The notes beneath the pieces were generated by a model. That model did no database searches and was not told the origin of the DNA. It saw nothing but the letters and a program-made list of their open reading frames with translations. From NCBI RefSeq assembly GCF_000960975.1, contig NZ_CP010803.1:1327908-1391907 (forward strand): 64,000 nt of DNA, written 5' to 3'. The position numbers and the translations under genes are program-made. The first letter of the stretch is position 1; each line of letters starts with the position of its first letter. Shown here piece by piece: positions 56,159 to 64,000 of the stretch. This stretch comes from Martelella endophytica (lineage in GTDB: Bacteria > Pseudomonadota > Alphaproteobacteria > Rhizobiales > Rhizobiaceae).

Positions 56159-57052
56159 TCAGAGTGCGTTGAGCGGGACCTTGAGCACCGGGCGGCCATC
56201 CTTGTCCTTGGGGATGTCGCCGGCGCGCATGTTGACCTGAAGCGATGGCAGGATCAGGCGCGGCATCGAAAGCGTCGCGTCACGCGCCTCGCGCATGGCG
56301 ACGAACTCACCTTCGCTGATGCCGTCCCTGAGGTGGATATTGTGCTTGCGCTCGTCGCCGACGGTCGTCTCGAACCGGATCTCGCGGCCGTTCGGCCCAT
56401 AGTCGTGGCACATGAACAGCCGGGTATCGTCTGGCAGCTGCAGCACGCGTTTCGTCGAGCGGTAGAGCGTGCGGGCATCGCCGCCGGGAAAGTCCGCCCG
56501 CGCCGAGCCGCCGTCCGGCATGAACAGCGTATCGCCGACAAAGGCGGCATCGCCGATGACATGGGTCATGCAGGCGGGCGTATGGCCGGGCGTGTGCATC
56601 ACATGGGCCGTCAGTCCGCCGATCGTGTAGCTGTCGCCATCGGCAAACAACCGGTCGAACTGCGAGCCGTCGCGTTGGAACTCGGTGCCCTCATTGAACA
56701 CCTTGCCGAAGGTGTCCTGCACGATGGTGATGTTTTCGCCGATGCCCAGCCGACCGCCAAGCGCATCCTGGATATAGGGCGCAGCGGAGAGATGGTCGGC
56801 GTGAACATGGGTCTCGATGATCCACTCGAGCTGCCAGTCCTTCGCGCGGATGATGTCGATCATCCGGTCGGCGCTCTCGTGGGAAAGCCGGCCGGCCGCA
56901 TAGTCGATGTCCATGACGCTGTCGATGACGGCGCAGGAGGGCGAGGCCGGATCGCGCACGATGTAGGAAATCGTGTTGGTTTGCGGATCGAAGAAGCCCA
57001 GCACCTCGGGCTTGACGCCGGGTTCGGGTGTGAAGGGCAGGGATGGAACCAT
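56159..57052 (-). CDS. MBL-fold persulfide dioxygenase (ETHE1/SdoA/Blh type)
   Basis: A 297-residue non-haem iron metallo-beta-lactamase protein that oxidises glutathione persulfide to sulfite. H-V-H-A-D-H-L-S-A-A is the T-H-x-H-x-D-H metal motif, with H-T-P-G-H-T-P (further His), F-V-G-D-T-L-F (Asp) and F-M-C-H-D-Y-G (final His). The ATG at 57052 has a GAAAGACC site. Second palindrome upstream (57093). It starts the pair with the DUF442 gene. Confidence 0.9.
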   Translation of the reverse strand: MVPSLPFTPEPGVKPEVLGFFDPQTNTISYIVRDPASPSCAVIDSVMDIDYAAGRLSHESADRMIDIIRAKDWQLEWIIETHVHADHLSAAPYIQDALGGRLGIGENITIVQDTFGKVFNEGTEFQRDGSQFDRLFADGDSYTIGGLTAHVMHTPGHTPACMTHVIGDAAFVGDTLFMPDGGSARADFPGGDARTLYRSTKRVLQLPDDTRLFMCHDYGPNGREIRFETTVGDERKHNIHLRDGISEGEFVAMREARDATLSMPRLILPSLQVNMRAGDIPKDKDGRPVLKVPLNAL

Positions 57053-57092
57053 GGTCTTTCTCCTCGCAGACTGCAAAGCTCATAGCGTACAA

Positions 57093-57106
57093 TACGTATA
57101 TACGTA
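57093..57106. promoter_or_regulatory. Perfect palindrome before persulfide dioxygenase gene
   Basis: TACGTATATACGTA, 14 bases, in an AT-rich stretch 41-54 bases before the ATG. In relatives this pair is repressed by the persulfide-sensing ArsR-type BigR/SqrR; a site here would fit, though the repressor gene is not adjacent. Confidence 0.55.
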
Positions 57107-57222
57107 AATATGAAATTAGTATGACCTGCGGTTTGCCGCTGTTTCAATCGGCCATACACGGGATTTTGGGGAAAAGAACGCCTGAACCGGGGTCAGGGCC
57201 TGCGGCCCTGTCTCCGGTCTGA

Positions 57223-58164
57223 TCAGCAATCGCGGGCGAGGTCGGCGGCGGCGGCCGCAATCGCATCCCGCATGGTGGCCGTACCCGCATTGTGGCCGGC
57301 GCCGCCAATGGTCGCAAGCCGGCTTTCCGGCCAGGCCCGGTGCAACGCATGGGCGGTTTCAAGCGGGGCGGAGATATCCAGCGCACCATGGATCAGCCGG
57401 GCCGGGATCGCGCCGTTCATCCGGGCCGCCGCAAGCAGCGCGCCATCAGGCAGAAAACCGTGATGGCCGAAATAATGGGTCACCAGCCGGGCAAAGCCAA
57501 GGCGGAACGCCGGATCGTCATAGCGTGGATCCGGCTTGCCGCCGCTCTCGCCGCTGACCAGCGCCATCTCCCAATCGCACCATCGTCGCGCCGTCGCATC
57601 CGCAGTTGTCGGGTCCATCAGCAGCCGATGATAGCCACGGACCCGTGCGGTCGCGTCCGTCGCCTCCGGCACGGCTTCGGCAAAGCGGATAAAGGCATCC
57701 GGAAAGAAGCGGCCAGCGCCTTCGGCAAACCACGCGATCTCGCGCCGCGTCGTCATCGTCACCAGGTAGAGCAGGGCGGCCGTCACCTGCGGGCGGTGTC
57801 GGGCAATATAGGCCTGCGCCAGCGTCGCGCCCCATGATCCGCCGGCGACGGTCCACCGCTCGATGCCGAGCGCGCGCCGCAGGCTCTCGATATCGCCGAT
57901 CAGATGATCGGTCGTGTTGACCGAGAGATCGATCTCCGGTGCGCTGGCATGCGGCGTGCTTTGGCCGGCGCCGCGCTGGTCAAACTGGACGATCAGCCAG
58001 TCGGAAGCATCAAAGCAGTCACGGATCGACCGCGACATGCCCGAGCCTGGCCCGCCGTGAAGAACGACCACCGGCCGCCCCTTCGGATTGCCGGAGAGCG
58101 CAAAGAAAAGCCGCTGACCATCACCGACATCCAGCATGCCGGTTTCGAACGGTTCCACACTCAC
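57223..58164 (-). CDS. pip: Proline iminopeptidase (alpha/beta hydrolase S33)
   Basis: A 313-residue serine peptidase releasing N-terminal proline. V-V-L-H-G-G-P-G-S-G is the oxyanion loop, A-G-G-S-W-G-A-T-L (G-x-S-x-G; Ser near 107) the nucleophile elbow, and D-I-S-A-P and G-A-G-H-N the Asp and His regions. GTG at 58164 overlaps the TGA of the upstream gene (GTGA), making it the best start; a GTG at 58188 would overlap more deeply. Co-transcribed with the phosphorylase gene. Close S33 aminopeptidases are possible alternatives. Confidence 0.88.
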   Translation of the reverse strand: MSVEPFETGMLDVGDGQRLFFALSGNPKGRPVVVLHGGPGSGMSRSIRDCFDASDWLIVQFDQRGAGQSTPHASAPEIDLSVNTTDHLIGDIESLRRALGIERWTVAGGSWGATLAQAYIARHRPQVTAALLYLVTMTTRREIAWFAEGAGRFFPDAFIRFAEAVPEATDATARVRGYHRLLMDPTTADATARRWCDWEMALVSGESGGKPDPRYDDPAFRLGFARLVTHYFGHHGFLPDGALLAAARMNGAIPARLIHGALDISAPLETAHALHRAWPESRLATIGGAGHNAGTATMRDAIAAAAADLARDC

Positions 58165-59945
58165 GCCCGGTTCGAGATCCAGCGGCACTGATAGGGTGCG
58201 AAGGTGATCTTGTTGCCGCCGGCGACAACCGGTTCGCCGGTGATCAGGTCGGTCCAGCTCTCGCCGCCGATCAGATTGAGCGACATGGCCGGGATTTCGA
58301 GCGTCTCGTCGGTGACATTGTTGATCGCGAAGATGCTTTGCGAGCGGTCGACGCTCTGGCGCCAGAAGCCGAACAGCTTTTCACCAAGATGCAGCGTGAA
58401 CTGTGTCGCGTTCGGATGGAAGGCCGGCTGAGCCGTGCGGGTGGTGATCCGCTCACACATGGCGTTGAACACCTGCGCATGCTGGCTGGTCTCGTCGGCC
58501 AGCGCCTGCTGCAGCTTATCATAGTTCCAGCGGTGGCGGTTGATGGCGCGGTTATGGCCGGACTTCTCGACGCCTTCGGCATCGTTGCTCGTGGCCAGCA
58601 GCGAATGGATGTAGAAGGCCGGAATGCCCTCCAGCGCCATGGCGATCGTCTGGCTGCAGAGAAAGCGGGCGATGTTGTGCTCGTCTTCGCCCTTCACCGT
58701 GCCCTTCAGCGCATCGAACAGCGACACGTTCATCTCGTAGGGCCGCATCGAGCCATCGGAAAGCTGGCGCATCGAAACCCGACCGCCGAACTGCTGGATG
58801 GTCTCGACCATGCCGGTGATCGCGTCCTCCGACAGCAGGCTTTCGGCCGGGCGAAGCCCAATGCCGTCATGGGAGGCGGTGAAGTTGAAATAGGCGCAGC
58901 CCATCTGCGCCGGCGGCATCGCCATCTGCCAGGCGTTGAGGAATTGCGAGGTCCCGTTCAAAAGCGCATGCACGATCAGCGGCGGCAACGAAAAATTGTA
59001 GATCATGTGCGCTTCGTTGCGATTGCCGAAATAGCTGAGGTTCTCGATGTTCGGCACGTTGGTCTCGGTGATGAGAACGACGCTTTCCTCGCTGAAATCG
59101 GCCAGCACCCGCATCAGCCGGATGATCTCGTGGGTCTCGGGCAGGTGGATGCAGGAGGTGCCGACCTCCTTCCAGATGAAGGCGCAGGCATCGAGCCTTA
59201 TCGTGCGCACACCGCGATTGATGTGGAAGCGCATGATCCTCAGGAATTCCATCAGCACTTCAGGGTTGGAAAAGTCGAAATCCACCTGATCGTGGCTGAA
59301 GGTGCACCAGACATATTTGTCGCCGTCGGCGGTCTCGACCTTGCGCAACAGGGGATGTGCGCGCGGGCGCACGACATCGGAGAGATCGTCTTCCGGCGAC
59401 GCCGTAAAGAAAAAATCCTTGTAGGGCTCGTGGCCCATGCGGAATTCGTTGAACCAGCTGCTCTGGCTCGAACAGTGGTTGAGAACGAGGTCCGACATCA
59501 GCCGGAATTCGCGGCCGATCCGTTCGATATCCTCCCAGCCGCCGAGGCCGCTGTCGACGGCGCGATAGTCGGTGATCGCGAATCCGTCATCGGATGTGTA
59601 GGGGAAATAGGGCAGGATGTGCACGCCCTTGATCACGCCCTTCAGGTTCTCGGTCAGGAAATCCTGCAACAGCGAAAGCGGCTTGTGCTCGCCGTCGATG
59701 ATCGAATTGCCGTAGGTGATCACATAGGCGTTGTCCGAACTCCACATGCTGTTGCCGGCAATCCTGCCGCGCTTGCGGGGCACCGTGCCGTCGCCCCAGT
59801 AGGATTCGAGAACCTGCCGCGTCAACGCGCGTGAATCACGGTCCGGATAGATGTTTTCGAGATGGAGGCGAATGCTTTCGCGTAACCGCCTGGAAACGAC
59901 CATGGCTTTCTGAGGCGGTTCCGGTGTCTCTGCAAGTGTCGTCAT
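58161..59945 (-). CDS. GH13_18 sugar phosphorylase (glucosylglycerate phosphorylase-like)
   Basis: A 594-residue alpha-amylase-fold phosphorylase. Nucleophile Asp in T-I-R-L-D-A-C-A-F-I-W-K-E, acid/base Glu in V-L-I-T-E-T-N-V-P-N, and transition-state Asp in S-H-D-G-I-G-L-R-P. The K-E-V-G-T-S-C-I-H-L-P-E-T-H segment is that of glucosylglycerate phosphorylases, not sucrose phosphorylases of ~490 residues. It would interconvert 2-O-glucosylglycerate and phosphate with glucose-1-phosphate and glycerate; glucosylglycerate is an osmolyte used in nitrogen-limited salt stress. ATG at 59945 has an AGAAGGA site. Specificity is inferred. Confidence 0.85.
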   Translation of the reverse strand: MTTLAETPEPPQKAMVVSRRLRESIRLHLENIYPDRDSRALTRQVLESYWGDGTVPRKRGRIAGNSMWSSDNAYVITYGNSIIDGEHKPLSLLQDFLTENLKGVIKGVHILPYFPYTSDDGFAITDYRAVDSGLGGWEDIERIGREFRLMSDLVLNHCSSQSSWFNEFRMGHEPYKDFFFTASPEDDLSDVVRPRAHPLLRKVETADGDKYVWCTFSHDQVDFDFSNPEVLMEFLRIMRFHINRGVRTIRLDACAFIWKEVGTSCIHLPETHEIIRLMRVLADFSEESVVLITETNVPNIENLSYFGNRNEAHMIYNFSLPPLIVHALLNGTSQFLNAWQMAMPPAQMGCAYFNFTASHDGIGLRPAESLLSEDAITGMVETIQQFGGRVSMRQLSDGSMRPYEMNVSLFDALKGTVKGEDEHNIARFLCSQTIAMALEGIPAFYIHSLLATSNDAEGVEKSGHNRAINRHRWNYDKLQQALADETSQHAQVFNAMCERITTRTAQPAFHPNATQFTLHLGEKLFGFWRQSVDRSQSIFAINNVTDETLEIPAMSLNLIGGESWTDLITGEPVVAGGNKITFAPYQCRWISNRA

Positions 59946-60243
59946 TCTTGTCCTTCTTTCCCCTGATGCCAAGGTTATCATGTCACTACCAATTGGCAAT
60001 TGCCTATCGGAGATTGCATCGGGTAGAGGCTGTTTTTGTTGCGCTGCCGCATCGGCTGTTGGCTCTTTTCATCGCGTCCGATCGGCGATATTGTTGGCGC
60101 CGGCTGGAAGCGCCGGCCGTCCGCACCCGAAAGGGCATGGTGAAGCTTCCATTGTTGCCATTGGCTTGTTTCCCATGACGCCAGGGCTCAGGGCAATGCG
60201 GAAACCCCGATGGCAGACCGGCGTCGACGGAAAGAACGTCGCC

Positions 60244-60693
60244 ATGACAACAACGAACCTTCCCACCCTCGATCTTCTGAAGGGCCAGGCGCGGCGCCTG
60301 CGCGAAAGCCTTTCTGCAACCGGACGCCCCGTCACCCACGGCAAGGCGCTGGAGCTGATCGCGGGTCAATACGGCTTCAGGGACTGGAACACGCTCTGCG
60401 CCCGCGCGGCCGCCCAAGCATCGGCGGCCCGGCCGGAGCTCAGGCTCGATATGCAAGTGAGCGGCCATTATCTCGGCGTGCCCTTCACAGGCCGCATCGC
60501 TGCGCTCGGCCGCAGGGGTGGCCGCTTCCTGCGGCTTACCGTGGTTTTCGATGCGCCTGTCGATGTCTCCCGGTTTTCGAGCTTTGCCGTGAAACGCCGC
60601 CGTATCAGCGCGACGATCGACCTTGAAACCGGTGAGACCGTCGAGAAGACGTCGGACGGCAGGCCGCAACTGGTCGTTCATTTGGCCGCGTAG
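60244..60693 (+). CDS. Glyoxalase-superfamily-like small protein
   Basis: A 149-residue protein: L-D-L-L-K-G-Q-A-R-R-L-R-E-S-L, H-G-K-A-L-E-L-I-A-G-Q-Y-G-F-R-D-W-N-T-L-C-A-R at the N-terminus, a motif of a group annotated as glyoxalase-related (Glyoxalase_8), followed by a beta-rich domain (G-V-P-F-T-G-R-I-A-A-L...). The Q-Y-G-F-x-D-W-N-T-L segment also occurs in plasmid- and phage-borne proteins of unknown role. No metal site can be assigned. The ATG at 60244 has a GGAAAG site; terminator follows at 60713. Confidence 0.7.
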   Translation: MTTTNLPTLDLLKGQARRLRESLSATGRPVTHGKALELIAGQYGFRDWNTLCARAAAQASAARPELRLDMQVSGHYLGVPFTGRIAALGRRGGRFLRLTVVFDAPVDVSRFSSFAVKRRRISATIDLETGETVEKTSDGRPQLVVHLAA

Positions 60694-60712
60694 GATACGC
60701 AAAGGATCTGCC

Positions 60713-60752
60713 GCAACGCGCGCGAGTCGCAGCTCGTGCGCGTTGCAATTTA
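60713..60752 (+). terminator. Terminator after the glyoxalase-like gene
   Basis: GCAACGCGCGCGAG (60713-60726), TCGCAG, CTCGTGCGCGTTGC (60733-60746): a 14-bp stem with one mismatched or wobble pair, followed by AATTTAA, so the U tract is weak. Confidence 0.7.
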
Positions 60753-60915
60753 AAGGCGTCCGAGTTATAATATTTCCAGACTTTTTCTGGTAAACCCGAC
60801 TGTCCGGTCATGATCCGGCTTCGCGCTTCATGTTTCCGCATGCACAATATGCGTATTGCCCGGAACTGCAATATTTTGTCCATTTTCACTGACGCTTTCG
60901 ACAGGCGGATTTCCG

Positions 60916-61257
60916 ATGACGATCTCGAAGGTGACGCACGGCTGCGGCGTAGCGGCTGACGCGGCGCGACTTGCCTATATATCCGATATGCTGGCCGCGC
61001 TCGCAAGCGGCCACTGCCTTGTCGTCGCCGCCGCGCTCGCCGCTCGGCCGCAGACCGTTCAGCAGCTCCGCCTCTCCACCGGCCTGTCGCTGATGCTGAT
61101 CGCCGCAAGTCTCGCCCGCCTCACAGGCGCCGGTATCGTCGCCGTCCGTCGCGACGGCGATGGCCTCACCTATGCACTGTCAGATGAGCGCTTTGCGGAC
61201 GTGATCGCTCTCGCTGAACACCTTCATGAAGATGTCTCGCTCTGCGTGGTGTTTTGA
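60916..61257 (+). CDS. ArsR-like winged-helix protein
   Basis: A 113-residue protein. L-A-A-L-A-S-G-H-C-L-V-V-A-A-A-L-A-A-R-P-Q-T-V-Q-Q-L-R-L-S-T-G-L-S, then A-A-S-L-A-R-L-T-G-A-G-I-V-A-V-R-R-D-G-D-G-L-T-Y-A-L-S-D follow the ArsR winged-helix pattern, with the recognition helix and the wing both recognisable. Two Cys lie at G-H-C and at V-S-L-C near the end; no metal motif of known ArsR groups is complete. Target unknown. The region upstream is AT-rich and contains a TTATAATATT stretch. Start at ATG 60916. Confidence 0.65.
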   Translation: MTISKVTHGCGVAADAARLAYISDMLAALASGHCLVVAAALAARPQTVQQLRLSTGLSLMLIAASLARLTGAGIVAVRRDGDGLTYALSDERFADVIALAEHLHEDVSLCVVF

Positions 61258-61437
61258 GGCTTGCCGTGCGGTCGCGGAGGAGGCGAATGCCGCCCGGCGG
61301 AAGGACGGGAGCCCTCTTTGCCGGACCTGATTTTTCTCCGCAATTCGGCAATTTGACGCTGGACTTGAAAAAACAAGATGCTATAAACGCGCTCACTTGA
61401 GGGGCTGAGCCCTTCAAGACTGCCGCCCCGGCGGTAT

Positions 61438-61513
61438 GCCCAGATAGCTCAGTTGGTAGAGCAGCGGATTGAAAATCCGCGTGTCCGTGGTTCGAATCCG
61501 CGTCTGGGCACCA
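61438..61513 (+). tRNA. tRNA-Phe (anticodon GAA)
   Basis: GCCCAGA acceptor arm pairs with TCTGGGC; D arm GCTCAGTTGGTAGAGC; anticodon arm GCGGA-tt-GAA-aa-TCCGC (GAA at 61471-61473); T arm with TTCGAAT; CCA encoded (61511-61513). All arms pair normally. A T run follows. Confidence 0.98.
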
Positions 61514-61568
61514 TTTTTCTATAAAAGTGTATATTTTTCAGACGATTAAACCTTGGTTTTGTCCCACC

Positions 61569-61743
61569 TTAATTGTCTTTGCGAAAAAGTGGGACACTTT
61601 TGTCCTTGCTGTGTTCTCCCGAAATGCGCTTGAGGGCGCTCTCAGCCCGCGTTTTCTGACTCGCTGCCCGGGTGTATCTCGTCACCTCTTTGGAGGTCGT
61701 ATGGCCTGTAATGGCCATGATTTCGAATTCCGTGCAACCGAGT
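61569..61743 (-). pseudogene. C-terminal fragment of a tyrosine integrase
   Basis: On the minus strand the frame reads G-C-T-E-F-E-I-M-A-I-T-G-H-T-T-S-K-E-V-T-R-Y-T-R-A-A-S-Q-K-T-R-A-E-S-A-L-K-R-I and ends after K-D-N. This is the C-terminal end of a phage/ICE tyrosine recombinase: the His of T-G-H and the catalytic Tyr of R-Y-T are kept. Upstream, the frame meets a stop codon at the IS21 end. It lies 55 bases from the end of tRNA-Phe and points toward it, as expected for an element integrated at a tRNA gene. The rest of the gene is presumably beyond the IS. Confidence 0.82.
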
Positions 61744-61890
61744 TGTCAATCAGCGTTGTAATGGGACCCCATTTAGGCGTCCAAAAGGAACCCCTCCCTT
61801 GGGTTGCACTCGGCGATCAGCGCGCGCAGGCCCGGAGCCATCAATTTAGCGTAGAGGCTTGCGGGCGCGGGTTGTTTGGCTTCTTCGGCT

Positions 61891-62626
61891 TTAGCTTTGA
61901 GAACGGTTTCTGAAGCGCCAGGATTCGTTTCCGGTTTCGATGATCTCGCAGTGGTGCGTGAGCCGGTCGAGGAGCGCAGCGGTCATCTTTGCGTCGCCAA
62001 ACACGGCTGGCCACTCGCCGAATGCAAGATTGGTGGTGACGGATGATTGATGTGCGCTCGTAGAGCCTGCTGACCAGATGGAAGAGAAGCTGGCCACCAG
62101 CCTGGGCAAACGGAAGATACCCCAGTTCATCCATGATAACGAAGTCGAGTCTGGTGATGAAGTCGGCGAGCCGCCCTTGTTTGCCATTTCGTGCTTCTGT
62201 CTCGAGCTGATTGACGAGGTCGACAACATTGAAGAACCGTCCTCTTGCCCCGTTGCGGATCAGGGCGCGGGCAAGTGCGATCGACAAATGCGACTTTCCT
62301 GTTCCCGTTCCGCCGACCAGAACCAGGTTATGTTGCGGAGAGAGGAAGTCGCCTGTGGCGAGCTGGCGGACCAATCCTTCGTTGACCGGCGTATCCGAGA
62401 AGTCGAAGTCATCAATGTCCTTAGCCAGCGGCAACTTGGCGACGGTGAGCTGGTATTTGATGGAGCGCGCCTGCTTCTCGGCGATCTCAGACTGCAGCAG
62501 GTTACCCACGATGCGCGGCGGCTCATGCTGCCGCTTGATACCGGAGGCCATGATCTCGTCGTAGGCGCCACGCATACCGAACAGCTTCAGCGCACCCATC
62601 ATGTCGAGGATTTGGGATCGTTCCAT
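61891..62626 (-). pseudogene. istB: IstB ATPase of IS21, frameshifted
   Basis: About 245 residues when repaired: helicase-loader ATPase with L-V-G-G-T-G-T-G-K-S-H-L-S (Walker A) and [11 protein letters not shown] (Walker B). After Y-E-R-T-S-I-I there is one extra base (at about 62041); downstream, the correct sequence [10 protein letters not shown]...N-E-S-W-R-F continues in another frame to 61891. The ATG at 62626 has GGAGGGC upstream and sits one base from the istA stop. It directs IstA to target DNA. Confidence 0.85.
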
Positions 62627-62627
62627 A

Positions 62628-64000
62628 TCAGCTTGCCCTCCGGAGGCTATCGTAACGTGCGCAATCTGCCAGAGGCTCATGGGTCAGACGAAGGGCGTCG
62701 GGAATGGAGAGAATGGCGGGTGGCTGCGGATCACGATTGCGAGCCAGGATATTGATGATGATGGCGGCCGAGAACACGCCTTGATCGAGCGCTTCCTGGC
62801 AGGCCGCCTCGACAGCGGGAAGTCCGTCCAGCCCTACACATTCCAGGATCGACACCATCTGACGATCACCGTCAGCCATGGCCTTTAGCCGACGGCGCAC
62901 CTTCTCCATGGCAGCCGGCAGAACCCAGTCATGGAAGGGCGCGCCGTTTCTGAGTGCTCCCGGCTTGCGGGTCAGGACCGGTACATAATGCCAGGGATTA
63001 TAGATCGTCTCGCCGCGGCCGAAGCAGCGCTCATGCTGACCGATCTCGACGCCATCCTGGCGAATGACGATGTGCTCAGCGTATGCGTGGATCTCGGCCG
63101 GACGGCCCACAGCGGTCGACAGTACGGAATACTTGTTGTTGTCGAAGCGGACGAGGCAAGTCTTGCCGATCGCGGCCTGAACAGCATGGAAGCCATCGAA
63201 CTTGCCCGGGTATCCGATCAGATTGGATCGCTCTTCCTCGAAGACGTCCCAGACCGTGCGCTGTGGCTGATCGACATGTTTGTGGGCACGGGCGTAATTG
63301 ATGCATTTGTCCAGCAGCCACCCGTTCAGCTCCCCATAGGACTTGAAGCGTAGTCTTGGTGTGAAGAAGCGCTCCCTGACCAGGTTAACCTGGTTCTCGA
63401 CCTGTCCCTTCTCCCAGCCGGACGCCGGCGTACAGGCCACTGGCTCGACAAGGAAATGACTGCACATCTGTGAGACAAACGGCGGTTGTATTGCCTTTCC
63501 TTGCCGACAAAGACCGTCTCCACCGCGGTCTTCATGTTGTCATAGATCCCGCGCGTACAAGCCCCGCCGAAGAAGGCGAATGCCCGGTCATGGGCGTCGA
63601 AGACCATCTCCTGTGTCTCTCGCGGATAGGCCCTTACATACATCATCCGGCTGTGGCAGAGCCGGACATGCGCCACCTTGATGGTTGTCGTCACGCCGTT
63701 CAGCACGACAATCTCGTGGCTCCAGTCGAACTGGTAGGCCTCACCGGGTGCGTAATAGAGCGGCACATAGGCTTCTGTCGAAACAGAACCGCGCTCCTTA
63801 GACCATTTGCGGGCATAACGCCGGACGGCATCGTAGCCGCCTTCGTAACCTTGATCGCGCAGATCTTCATATATCCGGATGAGCGTCAGCCGTTCGCGCG
63901 ACGGCTTGGCATCATTGGCGAGCAGTATTCCATCGAGCTGGTCCTGCCACGGTCCAAGCTTCGGGCGAGGCTGCGTCGTGCGCTCATAGGAGAACGCTGT
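62628..64000 (-). pseudogene. istA: IstA transposase of IS21, frameshifted and 5'-truncated
   Basis: The visible part runs from L-T-L-I-R-I-Y-E-D-L-R-D-Q-G-Y (HTH side) through Y-Q-F-D-W-S-H-E (first Asp of the catalytic triad), G-G-A-C-T-R-G-I-Y-D-N-M-K-T-A-V (second Asp) and W-E-K-G-Q-V-E-N-Q-V (Glu), the D-D-E core, to a C-terminus at 62628. The reading frame shifts between R-R-L-S-H (63490) and M-C-S-H-F-L-V-E-P (63467), where one base is missing or two are extra. The N-terminus lies past the window edge. Confidence 0.85.

Larger units (their letters stand above)
61744..64000 (-). mobile_element. IS21-family insertion sequence, truncated by the window edge
   Basis: An istA-istB element on the minus strand. 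The end next to istB starts TGTCAATCAGCGTTGTAATG, in the style of IS21 ends (TG first), and has a related internal repeat GTCCAAAAGGAACCCC shortly after it. The other end lies beyond 64000. Insertion interrupted a tyrosine integrase gene. Both element genes have frameshifts, so the copy is probably inactive, unless sequence errors caused them. Confidence 0.88.

Noticed and set aside
61258..61437. Small gene between the ArsR-like gene and tRNA-Phe
   Set aside because: No frame with a ribosome site or recognisable protein; the stretch is probably the tRNA promoter region.

Overview
The window looks like chromosomal DNA of a member of the Hyphomicrobiales (Rhizobiales), close to the Rhizobiaceae. 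It is GC-rich. It carries the rhizobial block pckA / chvI-chvG-hprK-EIIA(Man)-ptsH-ahcY-sensor kinase-tsaE, a dnaK-dnaJ pair and an ExoP-like tyrosine kinase. Genes for sulfatase activation, arabinoside hydrolysis and glucosylglycerate turnover suggest contact with algal or other marine polysaccharide, as in genera such as Martelella. The genus is a guess.

Layout. 0-4.5 kb: a partial exported protein, three tandem paralogues of a ~76-residue exported protein, an ExoP/Wzz-type kinase, and a DUF1127 gene followed by an RNA with three CCUCCUCCC-loop hairpins (Cuckoo type). 4.6-11.8 kb: a tctCBA-tetR operon behind an oxidoreductase / DUF993 / TIM-barrel catabolic operon; both promoters carry nearly the same operator. 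11.9-25.6 kb: alkB, arfB, pckA, then the ChvG/ChvI and nitrogen-PTS-like block, ahcY, a PAS sensor kinase, tsaE, an acyltransferase and a DUF2794 gene. 25.7-30.1 kb: an efeUOB iron operon with a candidate Irr box.

30.4-47.8 kb is the most unusual part: an autotransporter whose passenger starts with a pepsin-like aspartic protease domain, a GH2 glycosidase, a sulfate ABC transporter, two unrelated sulfatase-activating enzymes (radical-SAM anSME and copper/oxygen-dependent FGE) facing away from each other, a CUT1 sugar ABC transporter and a GH51 arabinofuranosidase. Together they suggest uptake and breakdown of a sulfated, arabinose- or galactose-containing glycan, with enzyme activation in both low and high oxygen; no sulfatase itself is present here.

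47.8-61.5 kb: a RES/Xre toxin-antitoxin pair, dnaK-dnaJ, a TetR gene divergent from a small membrane protein, recF, slyX, moeB, a persulfide-dioxygenase/Blh sulfur pair, a proline iminopeptidase, a glucosylglycerate phosphorylase-like enzyme, two small genes and tRNA-Phe. 61.5-64 kb: a remnant of a tyrosine integrase beside tRNA-Phe, cut by an IS21-family element whose istA and istB both contain frameshifts and which runs off the right edge.
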